Both the position numbers and the translations under genes were made by a program. A model generated the notes under the pieces. The model saw only the letters and a program-made list of their open reading frames with translations, was not told where the DNA came from and did no database searches. Below are positions 42,109-51,395 of a stretch of 64,000 bases of DNA, in pieces. This stretch comes from Duganella aquatilis (lineage in GTDB: Bacteria; Pseudomonadota; Gammaproteobacteria; Burkholderiales; Burkholderiaceae_D). Every line of letters starts with the position of its first letter. Position 1 is the stretch's first letter. The stretch spans positions 62,001-126,000 of the forward strand of contig NZ_WKJL01000007.1 in the NCBI RefSeq assembly GCF_009674565.1, in the 5' to 3' direction.

Positions 42109-44420
42109 GATGCCGCCGCGGGGGTCAACAGGACCGGAATCGATTTGGAGGTTGGCGTGCCGGCGCCATCGGCCACGCTGCCCAGCGGCACCAGCGGATT
42201 GGTCTCCGGGTAGTAGGCGCCGATGCAGCCGCGCGGGATATCGTAGGCCACCAGCATGAAGCCATCGGCGCGGCGCGCCACGCCGTCTTCCCACACGCTT
42301 TCGACGTCGACCCAGTCGCCGGCCTTCATGCCCAGCATGTCGATGTCGGCCTGGTTGATGAAGATCACCCGCCGCATGCCGAACACGCCGCGATAGCGGT
42401 CGTCCAGCGCGTAGATGGTGGTGTTGTACTGGTCGTGCGAGCGGGTGGTCATCATCACCATCAGCTGCTTGCCGTACTTGGCGCGGGCGCGGCGGATCGG
42501 CGTATCCAGCTCGATCTGGTGCGGCACGAACTGCGCCTTGCCGCTGGTGGTCGCCCATTCGCGCTCGCGCGACGCCACCTTGAGATGGAAGCCGCCCGGC
42601 TTGGCGACGCGTTCGTTGTAGTCGTAGAAGTCGTCGAACACCTTCTCGATATCGTCGCGGATGACGGCGTAGTCGTCGCGGTAGGCCTGCCATTTCAGCT
42701 GGCTGGCGCCGCCCAGCGTGGCCTCCGCCATGCGCGAGACGATGGCGATTTCCGACAGCAGCTCCGGCGAAGCCGGCTTGTTCAGGCCATACGAGATGTG
42801 CACCATGCTCATCGAGTCCTCCACCGTCACGCCCTGCGGCACGCCGTTCTGCGCATCGATCTCGGTGCGGCCCAGCGTCGGCAGGATCAGCGCCTTGCGG
42901 CCGTGGATCAGGTGACTGCGATTCAGCTTGGTCGCGATCTGCACCGTCAGCGCGCACGATTCCAGCGCCTTGAAGGTCAGCGGCGTGTCCGGCGTGGCCA
43001 TGGCGAAGTTGCCGCCCAGGCCGACGAACACCTTGACCCGCCCTTCCTGCATGGCGGCGATGGTGGCCACCACGTCGTAACCGTGATGGCGCGGCGGCTC
43101 GAAGCCGAACACCTGCTGCATGCGGTCGAGGAAGGCCGGCGTCGGCTGCTCCTCGATGCCCATGGTGCGGTCGCCCTGCACATTGGAGTGGCCGCGCACC
43201 GGGCACAGGCCGGCGCCCTGGCGGCCGATATTGCCGCGCATGAGCATCAGGTTGGACAGCATCTGGATCGTCGCCACCGAATTCTTGTGCTGCGTCAGGC
43301 CCATGCCCCAGGTGGCGATGACACGCTCGCCACGAACATAGATGTCCACCAGTTCGTCGATCTGCGCGCGCGGCACGCCCGATTCCTCCAGCAGCACCGA
43401 CCATTTTTCGGCGCGCAGGTCGCGTGCGAATTCCTGGAAGCCGGTGGTGTGCTCGGTGATGAAATCGATGTCGAGCAGGCGCTTCATGCCGATCAGCACC
43501 GCGCGGTCGTCCAGCTCCAGCAGGCGCTTGGCCATGGCCTTGATCAGCGCCAGGTCGCCGCTCAGCTTCGGCTGCACGAACATGGAGCTGATCGGCGTGC
43601 TGGCCATGGTCAGCATTTCCATCGGATGCTGCGGGCTGGTGAAGCGTTCCAGGCCGCGCTCGCGCAACGGGTTGATGGAAACGATGGTGGCGCCGCGCTT
43701 GGCGCAGTCGCGCAATTCGCCCAGCATGCGCGGGTGGTTGGTGGCCGGGTTCTGGCCGAAGATCAGCAGCGTGTCGGCGTGCTCGAAATCGTCCAGCGTC
43801 ACCGTGCCCTTGCCGATGCCGACAGTGCCAGGCAGGCCGCGGCTGGTCGCCTCGTGGCACATGTTCGAACAGTCCGGGAAGTTGTTGGTGCCGTAGGCGC
43901 GCACGAACAGCTGGTACAGGAAGGCCGCCTCGTTGCTGGCGCGGCCGGAGGTGTAGAACGCCGCCTGGTTCGGATCGTCGAGCGCATTCAATTCCTCGGC
44001 GATCAGCTTGAAGGCGTCATCCCAGGCGATCGGCGCGTACTTGTCGCTGGCCGGATCGTAGACCATGGGATGCGTCAGGCGGCCATGCTGTTCCAGTTCA
44101 TAGTCCGACTGCTGCAGCAGTTCGGTGACCGTATGCGCGGCGAAGAAGTCCGGCGTCACGCGCTTGCTGGTCGATTCGGCCGCCACCGCCTTGACGCCGT
44201 TCTCGCAGAATTCGAAGGTGGAGGCGTGCTCCCGGTCCGGCCATGCGCAGCCGGGGCAATCGAAACCGTCCGGCTGGTTCTGCGCGAACAGCGACTTGTA
44301 ATTTACACCACTGACACGCTCCTTGAACAGATTGATCGCCACATATTTCAGCGCGCCCCAGCCTGCGGCGGCGTGATGATAGGGTTCGATGCGTCCTTCC
44401 TGTTTTTTATTTTCGGCCAT
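42105..44420 (-). CDS. FdhF/YdeP-type molybdopterin oxidoreductase
   Basis: A 771-residue bis-MGD enzyme of the DMSO-reductase superfamily. An N-terminal CxxC with a third Cys (Cys55, Cys58, Cys72, in FDCPGCAWPDREHAS) is a likely Fe-S or zinc site, followed by Mo-binding PIAWDDAFKLIAEEL, CSNMCHEATSRGLPGTVGIGKGT, ADTLLIFGQNPATNHPRM and the C-terminal MGD domain (LMVMMTTRSHDQYNTTIYALDDRYRG). YdeP in E. coli is linked to acid tolerance, with unknown reaction. The start chosen follows GGAG; an upstream frame start is rejected. It leads an operon with the bestrophin-like gene and moaB and follows the GGDEF-EAL gene by 11 bases. Confidence 0.93.
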   Translation of the reverse strand: MAENKKQEGRIEPYHHAAAGWGALKYVAINLFKERVSGVNYKSLFAQNQPDGFDCPGCAWPDREHASTFEFCENGVKAVAAESTSKRVTPDFFAAHTVTELLQQSDYELEQHGRLTHPMVYDPASDKYAPIAWDDAFKLIAEELNALDDPNQAAFYTSGRASNEAAFLYQLFVRAYGTNNFPDCSNMCHEATSRGLPGTVGIGKGTVTLDDFEHADTLLIFGQNPATNHPRMLGELRDCAKRGATIVSINPLRERGLERFTSPQHPMEMLTMASTPISSMFVQPKLSGDLALIKAMAKRLLELDDRAVLIGMKRLLDIDFITEHTTGFQEFARDLRAEKWSVLLEESGVPRAQIDELVDIYVRGERVIATWGMGLTQHKNSVATIQMLSNLMLMRGNIGRQGAGLCPVRGHSNVQGDRTMGIEEQPTPAFLDRMQQVFGFEPPRHHGYDVVATIAAMQEGRVKVFVGLGGNFAMATPDTPLTFKALESCALTVQIATKLNRSHLIHGRKALILPTLGRTEIDAQNGVPQGVTVEDSMSMVHISYGLNKPASPELLSEIAIVSRMAEATLGGASQLKWQAYRDDYAVIRDDIEKVFDDFYDYNERVAKPGGFHLKVASREREWATTSGKAQFVPHQIELDTPIRRARAKYGKQLMVMMTTRSHDQYNTTIYALDDRYRGVFGMRRVIFINQADIDMLGMKAGDWVDVESVWEDGVARRADGFMLVAYDIPRGCIGAYYPETNPLVPLGSVADGAGTPTSKSIPVLLTPAAAS

Positions 44421-44431
44421 ACTGATACTCC

Positions 44432-47182
44432 TTATATCGACAGATCCAGCATAGCGGCTGACTGCAACTCGCAAGGAGTACAGTACGCATCCGCATCGGG
44501 GAGCACAGCCAGTTCATCGAGGGGAACGGCGCGCCCGAACAGATAGCCCTGGAAGGCGTTGCAGCCGAACGCCTCCAGCGCCGACCACTGCTCGCGCGTC
44601 TCCACGCCTTCCGCCACCACCGCCAGGTCCATGCTGTAGGCCAGCGTGATGATGGCGCGCACGATGCTCGATGCGTGGCGCGTGTGCAGCATGTCGTGCA
44701 CGAACGAGCGGTCTATTTTCAATTGGTCGATCGGCAGCAGCTTCAGGTAGCTCAGCGACGAATAGCCGGTGCCGAAATCGTCCAGCGCAAAGCCGACGCC
44801 GTGGGCCTTCAAGGTGGTCATTTTTGCGATAACGTCGTCCATGTCGGTCAGCAGCATGCTCTCGGTCAGCTCCAGCTTGAGCAGGCGCGGATCGGCGCCG
44901 GTGCGTTCCAGCACCGCCAGCACCTGGTCGACAAAAGCCGGCTGGCGGAACTGGCGCGCGCTGACGTTGACGGCCATGGTCAGGTGCGCGCTGTCGGCCA
45001 TCGTGCTCCAGCCCACCAGCTGGCGGCAGGCCGCCGCCAGCACCCAGTCGCCCAGTTCGACGATCAGGCCGGACTTCTCGGCCTGCGGAATGAATTCGCC
45101 CGGCCCGATCAGGCCGCGCTGTGGATGCTGCCAGCGCAGCAGCGCCTCGACGCCGGTGACGCGGCCGCTGCCGTCCACCACCGGCTGGTAGTACAGCCGC
45201 AGTTCGTCGCGCAGCAGCGCGAAGCGCAGGTCGGCCTCCAGCGTGGCCGAGGCGTCCAGCGCCACCTGCATGTGCGGGTCGAAGAAGCGGAAGGTGGCGC
45301 GGCCGGCCGCCTTGGCCTCGTACATCGCCATGTCGGCCTGGCGCAGCAGGTCGTTGATGGTGTGGTGCTCGGCGCCGAACAGCACCACGCCGATGCTCGG
45401 CGTGCTGCGCAGCTCATGCGCATCCAGCGTGTAGCTGCGGCTCAGCGAATCGAGCACCTTGCCGGCGACGGCGGCGGCGTTGCCCATGGCCTGCTGCTGG
45501 TCGGCGCCCAGGTCTTCCAGCAGGATCACGAATTCGTCGCCGCCCAGGCGCGCCACGGTGTCGGTTTCGCGCGTCACCTCGGTCAGGCGGAACGCCACCA
45601 TCTCCAGCAGGCGGTCGCCCATGTCGTGGCCCATGGTGTCGTTCAGCGACTTGAAGTTGTCCAGGTCGACGAACAGCACCGCGCCGTGGATGTTGTTGCG
45701 CGCCGTCTTGGCGATGGCGTGGTGCAGGCGGTCCAGCAGCAGGCGGCGGTTGGGCAGGTTGGTCAGGCCGTCGTAGAAGGCCAGGTGGGCGATTTCCGCC
45801 TCCGCCAGCTTGCGCGCGCTGATGTCCATGCGCGTGCCCAGCATGCGCAGGGGCTTGCCGTCGGCGTCGCGCTCCACCACCCTGCCCCGGCTCTGCACCC
45901 AGATCCAGTGGCCGGAGCGGTGGCGCAGGCGGTACTCCGCCTCGAAGGAGCGCGAACTGTCCGCCAGGTGCGCGGCCAGCGCCGCTTCGATGCCCGGCAT
46001 GTCGTCCTGCTTGACCATGTCGCGCCAGTTCAGCGCGCCGGCGTTCAGTTCTTCCAGCGTGTAGCCCAGCATGGCGGCGGCGCGGCCGTCCACGGTGGTA
46101 TGGTCGGCGCCCATATTCCATTCCCACAGGCCGAGATTGGCGCCGTTCAGCGCCAGTTCCACTTTTTCCGCGGCGGCGGCCTGCTCATCCTCGCGCGCGG
46201 CGGCCAGGTCGTCCAGCACCTGGCGGCGGCGCTGCACCAGCAGCAGCGCGCCGCTGGAGGTGATGCCGAACACCAGCCATGCCACGCCGCTGGTCCATGC
46301 CATGCTGTGCCAGCCGGCCGCGATCAGCGCCTGGTTGCGCCCCAGGCTGACCACCAGCGTCTTGTCCAGGCCCAGGCCGCGCAGCAGCATGGTGCGCTGG
46401 ACCACCAGCCGCTGTTCGCCGCTGGCGGTGGCGCCGTTCAGCACCGTCTCGGCGTGGCGGCTGGCCTGGTGCCGCAGGAAGAACGGGTCCGGCGCGGCGC
46501 TGGTATTGCGCATGGCGGCGGGATCGGCCGGCACGAACAGGATGCGGCGGCCGCTGTCTTCGGTGATGGCGCTGTTCATGTCCGGCGCGTACAGGGCGGA
46601 ACGCATGACGGCGTCGAAGTATTCGGGATTGAGGATGGCGCTGACGGCGCCGTCGTTGCGGCCGCCCGGCCCGGTCAGGCCCAACGAAAGCTTGATATTG
46701 AAGATGCCGGGCGTGTTCTCGTAAGGCTGGGACAGATACATCGTGTCCGGATCGCGCATGTGCTCCACGCGGCTGGTGTAGTCATGGTCGTCCAGGCGGC
46801 TGTCGCGCAGGTCGTCGTCGGACATGACGATGTCGCCCTTGCGGTCCACCACCAGCAAGGCGCGCACGCCGGGCATGGCGCGCTTGAGCGATTGCAGCAG
46901 GGTGCGGCGGCATTCGACCGCGCAGCTGCCGCCGGCGCGCAGCGTGTCGCGCACGCTGTCCAGGGCGCTGCGCACGCCTTCCAGCTGGTGGCTGAGGTTT
47001 TCGTCGATGATCAGCGTCTGCAGGCGCATGCGTTCGACGTTGGACGCCATCAGCAAGCCGCGCTCATTCCAGACGAAATAGGCAATCAACAAGCCGCTGA
47101 GCACCAGTACAAATCCCAGCATCAGCCACTCGACGGCCACCGTGCGAAAAGCGGGCAGCTTCTTATACTGTCGGACAAACAT
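44432..47182 (-). CDS. Membrane dCache-PAS-GGDEF-EAL cyclic-di-GMP protein
   Basis: 916 residues. Transmembrane helices near 19-39 and 285-305 frame a periplasmic dCache-like sensor that carries a close Cys pair (GGSCAVEC). PAS (about 350-455, LGLWEWNMGADHTTVDGRAA) precedes GGDEF (intact, 547-551, VARLGGDEFVILLED) and EAL (intact, 679-681, with LELTES, DDFGTGYSSL, EGVETRE). It may synthesise and degrade c-di-GMP. The start follows GGGAGG, so the earlier ATG is rejected. The ydeP-type gene begins 11 bases after its stop on the same strand, so the molybdoenzyme operon might be co-transcribed with it. Confidence 0.93.
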   Translation of the reverse strand: MFVRQYKKLPAFRTVAVEWLMLGFVLVLSGLLIAYFVWNERGLLMASNVERMRLQTLIIDENLSHQLEGVRSALDSVRDTLRAGGSCAVECRRTLLQSLKRAMPGVRALLVVDRKGDIVMSDDDLRDSRLDDHDYTSRVEHMRDPDTMYLSQPYENTPGIFNIKLSLGLTGPGGRNDGAVSAILNPEYFDAVMRSALYAPDMNSAITEDSGRRILFVPADPAAMRNTSAAPDPFFLRHQASRHAETVLNGATASGEQRLVVQRTMLLRGLGLDKTLVVSLGRNQALIAAGWHSMAWTSGVAWLVFGITSSGALLLVQRRRQVLDDLAAAREDEQAAAAEKVELALNGANLGLWEWNMGADHTTVDGRAAAMLGYTLEELNAGALNWRDMVKQDDMPGIEAALAAHLADSSRSFEAEYRLRHRSGHWIWVQSRGRVVERDADGKPLRMLGTRMDISARKLAEAEIAHLAFYDGLTNLPNRRLLLDRLHHAIAKTARNNIHGAVLFVDLDNFKSLNDTMGHDMGDRLLEMVAFRLTEVTRETDTVARLGGDEFVILLEDLGADQQQAMGNAAAVAGKVLDSLSRSYTLDAHELRSTPSIGVVLFGAEHHTINDLLRQADMAMYEAKAAGRATFRFFDPHMQVALDASATLEADLRFALLRDELRLYYQPVVDGSGRVTGVEALLRWQHPQRGLIGPGEFIPQAEKSGLIVELGDWVLAAACRQLVGWSTMADSAHLTMAVNVSARQFRQPAFVDQVLAVLERTGADPRLLKLELTESMLLTDMDDVIAKMTTLKAHGVGFALDDFGTGYSSLSYLKLLPIDQLKIDRSFVHDMLHTRHASSIVRAIITLAYSMDLAVVAEGVETREQWSALEAFGCNAFQGYLFGRAVPLDELAVLPDADAYCTPCELQSAAMLDLSI

Positions 47183-47278
47183 AACGCCTCCCTGATTGAG
47201 CATGAACTCACTATAAAATCAGGACGGCATTACTGAAATTGCACCTTCGTATGCAAACTTATACCAAGGTTTAGGTTG

Positions 47279-47344
47279 CGCTTGTCAATCAATAACAAGC
47301 GGAATAACAGCCGGCTTTTAATTTATCGAACGATTAATTATAAT
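47279..47344 (+). promoter_or_regulatory. Regulatory region of the Mo-hydroxylase operon
   Basis: The 264-base space between the divergent GGDEF-EAL and cytochrome genes holds no gene. CGCTTGT (47279-47285) and ACAAGCG (47295-47301) form an inverted repeat. TATCGAACGATTA (47324-47336) is the exact reverse complement of the 13-mer in the marR operator (1841-1853). TATAAT lies at 47339-47344, about 100 bases ahead of the cytochrome start. A regulator site overlapping a promoter is inferred. Confidence 0.5.
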
Positions 47345-47446
47345 GCGTTTAGCCATGCCTTGCAGGAATAGCCGCCATGCCTTCTGGCCGGTTACAAAAC
47401 CACGGGAGCGATGGCAAAGTGCACACTTAACTTATCGGGAGCCCGC

Positions 47447-48712
47447 ATGAAGACGAAATACTGGATCTGGATCGGCGGCGTGCTGGCGGCCGGCGCCGCC
47501 GCGGCAGCCGCCTGGGTCATACAGCCGGCCATCGCCCCCATCCAGCCGCCGGCCGCGAATGACTTCGACAGCGCCGCCATCGCGCGCGGCGCCCGCGTGG
47601 TCGCCCAGGGCGACTGCATGGTGTGCCACACCGCCGCTGGCGGCGCGCCCTACGCTGGCGGGCTGCCGCTGCGCACGCCGTTCGGCACCATCTACACCAC
47701 CAACATCACGCCCGATCCGGCCACCGGCATCGGCAACTGGTCGCTGAGCGCCTTCACGCGCGCGCTGCGGCACGGCGTGTCGCGCGACGGCCACCTGCTG
47801 TACCCGGCCTTCCCCTACATTCACTACACCCGCATGTCCAATATCGACATCGAGGACGCCTACGCCTACCTGATGACGCGCACGCCGGTGACGGCCACGG
47901 CGCCGGACAACGACCTGCTGCTGCCGCTGCGCTTCCGCCCGATGCTGGCCGGCTGGAACCTGCTCTACCTGCGCCCAGGTCCGGTGGCCGACAATCCGGC
48001 CCAGACGGCGGACTGGAACCGCGGCCGCTACCTGGTGGACGGCGCCGGCCACTGCGCCTCCTGTCACAGCACGCTGGGTCCCATCGGCGGCGAACGCAGC
48101 CCGGCTTTCAGCGGCGGCAATATCGACGGCTGGGACGCCCCGGCGCTGACCGCGCTGCTGCAGGCGCCCAAACCATGGACCCGCGAACAACTGGCACTGT
48201 ATCTGCGCCATGGCTGGTCGCCGGAACACGGCGCCGCCGCCGGCCCGATGGGTCCCGTGGCGCACAGCCTGTCGCTGGCGCCGGAGGCGGACAGCAACGC
48301 CATCGCCACCTACATCATGTCGCTGCAAACACCGGCCAAGCCAGCGCCCGCCGCGACGGCCGCCGCCACCGACAAGGCGGCCGTGGTGCAAGGCGCCACG
48401 CTGTTTGCCGGCGCCTGCGCCAGCTGCCACGGCACCGCCGCACCGATGATGGAAAACGGCGGCCGTCCTTCGCTGGCCTTGAGCACCGCCGTCAACAGCG
48501 ACCGTCCCGATAACCTGATCCAGATCGTGCTGAACGGCGTGCCCTGGAGCCATCCCGGCCAGCACGCCTTCATGCCGCCGTTTGCCGCGTCGCTGACCGA
48601 CGCGCAGATCGCCAGCATCGCCGCCTACGTCCGCGCCGACATCGGCAGGCGCCCCGCCTGGAACGACGTCGAACAACGCACCGCCAAGATCCGCAAGGAG
48701 AACCAACAATGA
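47447..48712 (+). CDS. Membrane-bound triheme c-type cytochrome subunit
   Basis: 421 residues with an N-terminal membrane anchor or signal (about 5-27) and three CxxCH heme sites: Cys57-His61 (CMVCH), Cys203-His207 (CASCH) and Cys324-His328 (CASCH), in three cytochrome c domains. It is of the type that accepts electrons from periplasmic alcohol, aldehyde, sorbitol or nicotinate dehydrogenases and passes them to the respiratory chain. GGGAG precedes the ATG. Its stop overlaps the 2Fe-2S subunit gene by 4 bases, so the three genes form one transcription unit. Confidence 0.93.
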   Translation: MKTKYWIWIGGVLAAGAAAAAAWVIQPAIAPIQPPAANDFDSAAIARGARVVAQGDCMVCHTAAGGAPYAGGLPLRTPFGTIYTTNITPDPATGIGNWSLSAFTRALRHGVSRDGHLLYPAFPYIHYTRMSNIDIEDAYAYLMTRTPVTATAPDNDLLLPLRFRPMLAGWNLLYLRPGPVADNPAQTADWNRGRYLVDGAGHCASCHSTLGPIGGERSPAFSGGNIDGWDAPALTALLQAPKPWTREQLALYLRHGWSPEHGAAAGPMGPVAHSLSLAPEADSNAIATYIMSLQTPAKPAPAATAAATDKAAVVQGATLFAGACASCHGTAAPMMENGGRPSLALSTAVNSDRPDNLIQIVLNGVPWSHPGQHAFMPPFAASLTDAQIASIAAYVRADIGRRPAWNDVEQRTAKIRKENQQ

Positions 48713-49170
48713 GCACCCTGACCGTCAACGGCGTCCGCCACACGCTGGACATCGATCCCTCCACGCCGCTGCTGTACGCGCTGCGCAACCAGCTGGAACT
48801 GAACGGCGCCAAATTCGGCTGCGGCATGGGCCAGTGCGGCGCCTGCACCGTGATGCTGGATGGCCAGCCGGTCTTCAGCTGCCTGACGCCGGTGGCCGCC
48901 TGCGAAGGCCGCAAGGTCCGCACCATCGAGGGCCTGGGCAGCGCCGAGAAGCCGGGCAAGCTGCAAGCCTCCTTCATCAAGCACCAGGCGGCGCAATGCG
49001 GCTACTGCATCGCCGGCATGGTGATGCGCGCGCAGGCGCTGCTGGAACAGCATCCGCATCCGAGCGAAGCGCAGATCCGCAGTCACATGGAGCCTAATCT
49101 TTGCCGTTGCGGCACCCATATGCGCATCATCGCCGCCATCAAGGAAGTCGCCGAAGGGAGCCAGGCATGA
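48709..49170 (+). CDS. 2Fe-2S subunit of xanthine-dehydrogenase-family enzyme (IorA-like)
   Basis: 153 residues with two [2Fe-2S] sites: plant-ferredoxin type Cys38, Cys43, Cys46, Cys58 (FGCGMGQCGAC) and the C-terminal fold Cys97, Cys100, Cys132, Cys134 (QCGYC, LCRCG). It carries electrons from the molybdenum subunit to the cytochrome. Length and motifs match IorA, NicA and isoquinoline/nicotinate dehydrogenase small subunits. It overlaps both neighbours by 4 bases (ATGA), typical of tightly coupled subunits. Confidence 0.95.
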   Translation: MSTLTVNGVRHTLDIDPSTPLLYALRNQLELNGAKFGCGMGQCGACTVMLDGQPVFSCLTPVAACEGRKVRTIEGLGSAEKPGKLQASFIKHQAAQCGYCIAGMVMRAQALLEQHPHPSEAQIRSHMEPNLCRCGTHMRIIAAIKEVAEGSQA

Positions 49171-51395
49171 GCGCCGACACCATCGACCTGCGCCGCCGCG
49201 CCATGCTGAGCGCCGGCGCCCTCGTACTTGGCTTTACGTTGCTGCCGCGCCGCGCCCTGGCTGAATTCAACGGCATGGGCGTGCCGCCCATCGCCAACAA
49301 GGATCTGCCGGGCAGCCTGCAACGCACGCCGATGCTGGACGCGTGGATCAGGATCGCGCCGGACGGCAAGGTCACCGTCTTCACCGGCAAGGTGGAACTG
49401 GGCACCGGCGTGCGCACCGCGCTGCTGCAGGTCGCCGCCGAACAACTGGACGTGGCGCCAGCCGCCGTTCACTTCATCACCGGCGACACCGCGCTGACGC
49501 CGAACGAAGGCTTCACCGCCGGCAGCCACACCATGGCCGACAGCGGCACCGCGCTGCTGAACGCGGCGGCGCAGGTACGCGCGCTGGTGGTGCAAGGCGC
49601 GGCGGCCCAGTTCAAAGTGGACGCCAACGCGCTGAAAACCAGCAACGGCACGGTGATCGCACCGGACGGCCGCAAAATGCACTACGGCGTAGCGATACGC
49701 GGCATCGACCTGCACCGCGCCGCGCAAGTCAAATCGCCGCTGAAGAATGTGCACGACTACACGCTGATCGGCCATTCGCTGCCGCGCGTGGACATTCCCG
49801 CCAAGCTGACCGGCGGCGCCGCCTACGTGCAGGACATGCGCCTGCCCGGCATGGTGCACGCGCGCGTGGTGCGTCCGCCGGCCTACGGCGCGCGCCTACT
49901 GTCGGCCGACGCCGCCGGCGTGGCGCGCATGCCCGGCGTGCTGAAAGTCCACCTGGACGGCAATTACCTGGCCGTCATCGCCGGCGACGAATGGCAGGCG
50001 GTGCAGGCGATGCGCGCACTGTCGGCCAGCGCGACATGGCAACGCGGACCGGCGCTGCCCTCGCCAGCCAACATCCACGCCACGCTGCGCGCGCTGCCTT
50101 CGCAGGACATCGTCATCCAGGACAGGCACGAGCCGGCCGGCAAGGCGGTGTTCTCGCTCAAGCGGCGCTACACCAAGCAGTACGTGCTGCATGGCTCGAT
50201 CGGCCCTTCCTGCTCGGTGGCGCTGCTGGAGCAAGGCAGCATGACCGTGTGGACGCACACCCAGGGCGTCTACCCGCTGCGCGCGGCGCTGGCCGAAATG
50301 CTGTCGATGAAAATGGACGAAGTGCGCTGCATCCACACCGAAAGCGCCGGCTGCTACGGCCAGAACGGCGCCGACGACGTGGCGGCCGATGCCGCCCTGC
50401 TGGCGCGCGCCATGCCGGGACGGCCGGTGCGCGTGCAACTGATGCGCGACCAGGAAAACCAGTGGGAGCCTTACGCGCCGGCCATGAGCACTCAGCTGGC
50501 GGCGTCGCTGGACGCCAGCGGCAGGATCTGCGACTGGCAGTATGAATTGTGGAGCGGCTCGCACAACGAACGTCCTGGCAACGCCGGCAAGCTGATACCG
50601 GCGCAACTGCTGGCCAGGGCCTTCGTGCCCAGCCCTTCGCAGCCGATGCCGATGCCCGAAGGCGGCGGCGACCGCAACGCGATTCCGTTGTACACGCTGC
50701 CGCAATCCAAGGTGGTGAATCACTTCCTGCCGGTGACGCCGCTGCGCACCTCGGCCATGCGCTCGCTGGGCGCGCACATCAACCTGTTCGCCATCGAAGG
50801 CATGATGGACGAACTGGCGATCGCCGCGCACGCCGACCCGGTGGAATTCCGCCTGCGCCACCTGGACGATCCGCGCGGACGCGAAGTCGTCGAGCGCGCC
50901 GCCAAGGAATTCGGCTGGAACCAGCGCAAGCGCCGCCGCGACCACGGTTTCGGCTTCGCCTTCGGCCAGTACAAGAACATCATGGCCTACGTGGCGCTGG
51001 CGGTGGAGGTGCGCGTGGAGCGCAGCACCGGCGCGGTACACATCGTGCGCGTGACGGCGGTGGCGGACTGCGGCCAGGGCGTCAACCCGGACGGCATCCG
51101 CAACCAGCTGGAAGGCGGCATCCTGCAGTCCTCCAGCTGGACGCTGTACGAACAGCTGAAGTTCACGCCGGACGGCATCTCCAGCGTGGACTGGGCCAGC
51201 TATCCCATCATGCGCTACTCGAATGTGCCTGAAAAAGTGGACGTGATCCTGATCGACCGTCCCGGCGCGCCGCTGCTCGGTGTGGCCGAAGCGGCGCAGG
51301 GACCGATGGCCGGCGCCCTGGGCAACGCCCTGGCCGACGCCACCGGCAAGCGCTGGTGCGACCTGCCACTGGCAGGTCCTCACCTAATGAGCTGA
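49167..51395 (+). CDS. Tat-exported molybdenum subunit of periplasmic dehydrogenase (IorB-like)
   Basis: 742 residues. A twin-arginine signal (DLRRRAMLSAGALVLGFTLLP, near residues 7-27) directs the folded enzyme to the periplasm. The xanthine-dehydrogenase-type domains follow: TGKVELGTGVRTALLQVAAEQL, TAGSHTMADSG, the Mo-binding core RTSAMRSLGAHINLFAIEGMMDELA and the C-terminal GVAEAAQGPM, whose Glu is the catalytic base of this family. It belongs to the isoquinoline 1-oxidoreductase / nicotinate / aldehyde dehydrogenase large subunits that use a molybdopterin-cytosine cofactor and a cytochrome c. Substrate cannot be told. No XdhC-type chaperone gene is adjacent. Its 3' end overlaps the convergent LysR gene by 12 bases. 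Confidence 0.94.
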   Translation: MSADTIDLRRRAMLSAGALVLGFTLLPRRALAEFNGMGVPPIANKDLPGSLQRTPMLDAWIRIAPDGKVTVFTGKVELGTGVRTALLQVAAEQLDVAPAAVHFITGDTALTPNEGFTAGSHTMADSGTALLNAAAQVRALVVQGAAAQFKVDANALKTSNGTVIAPDGRKMHYGVAIRGIDLHRAAQVKSPLKNVHDYTLIGHSLPRVDIPAKLTGGAAYVQDMRLPGMVHARVVRPPAYGARLLSADAAGVARMPGVLKVHLDGNYLAVIAGDEWQAVQAMRALSASATWQRGPALPSPANIHATLRALPSQDIVIQDRHEPAGKAVFSLKRRYTKQYVLHGSIGPSCSVALLEQGSMTVWTHTQGVYPLRAALAEMLSMKMDEVRCIHTESAGCYGQNGADDVAADAALLARAMPGRPVRVQLMRDQENQWEPYAPAMSTQLAASLDASGRICDWQYELWSGSHNERPGNAGKLIPAQLLARAFVPSPSQPMPMPEGGGDRNAIPLYTLPQSKVVNHFLPVTPLRTSAMRSLGAHINLFAIEGMMDELAIAAHADPVEFRLRHLDDPRGREVVERAAKEFGWNQRKRRRDHGFGFAFGQYKNIMAYVALAVEVRVERSTGAVHIVRVTAVADCGQGVNPDGIRNQLEGGILQSSSWTLYEQLKFTPDGISSVDWASYPIMRYSNVPEKVDVILIDRPGAPLLGVAEAAQGPMAGALGNALADATGKRWCDLPLAGPHLMS

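Noticed and set aside
41188..43860. One 890-residue protein joining the bestrophin-like part to an upstream extension
   Set aside because: Only the last 306 residues are real. The rest is the wrong frame of the YdeP-type gene, and an ATG at 42108 overlaps that gene's stop.
44675..47236. An 853-codon plus-strand frame opposite the second GGDEF-EAL gene
   Set aside because: Same antisense composition; the minus-strand protein has complete GGDEF and EAL domains.
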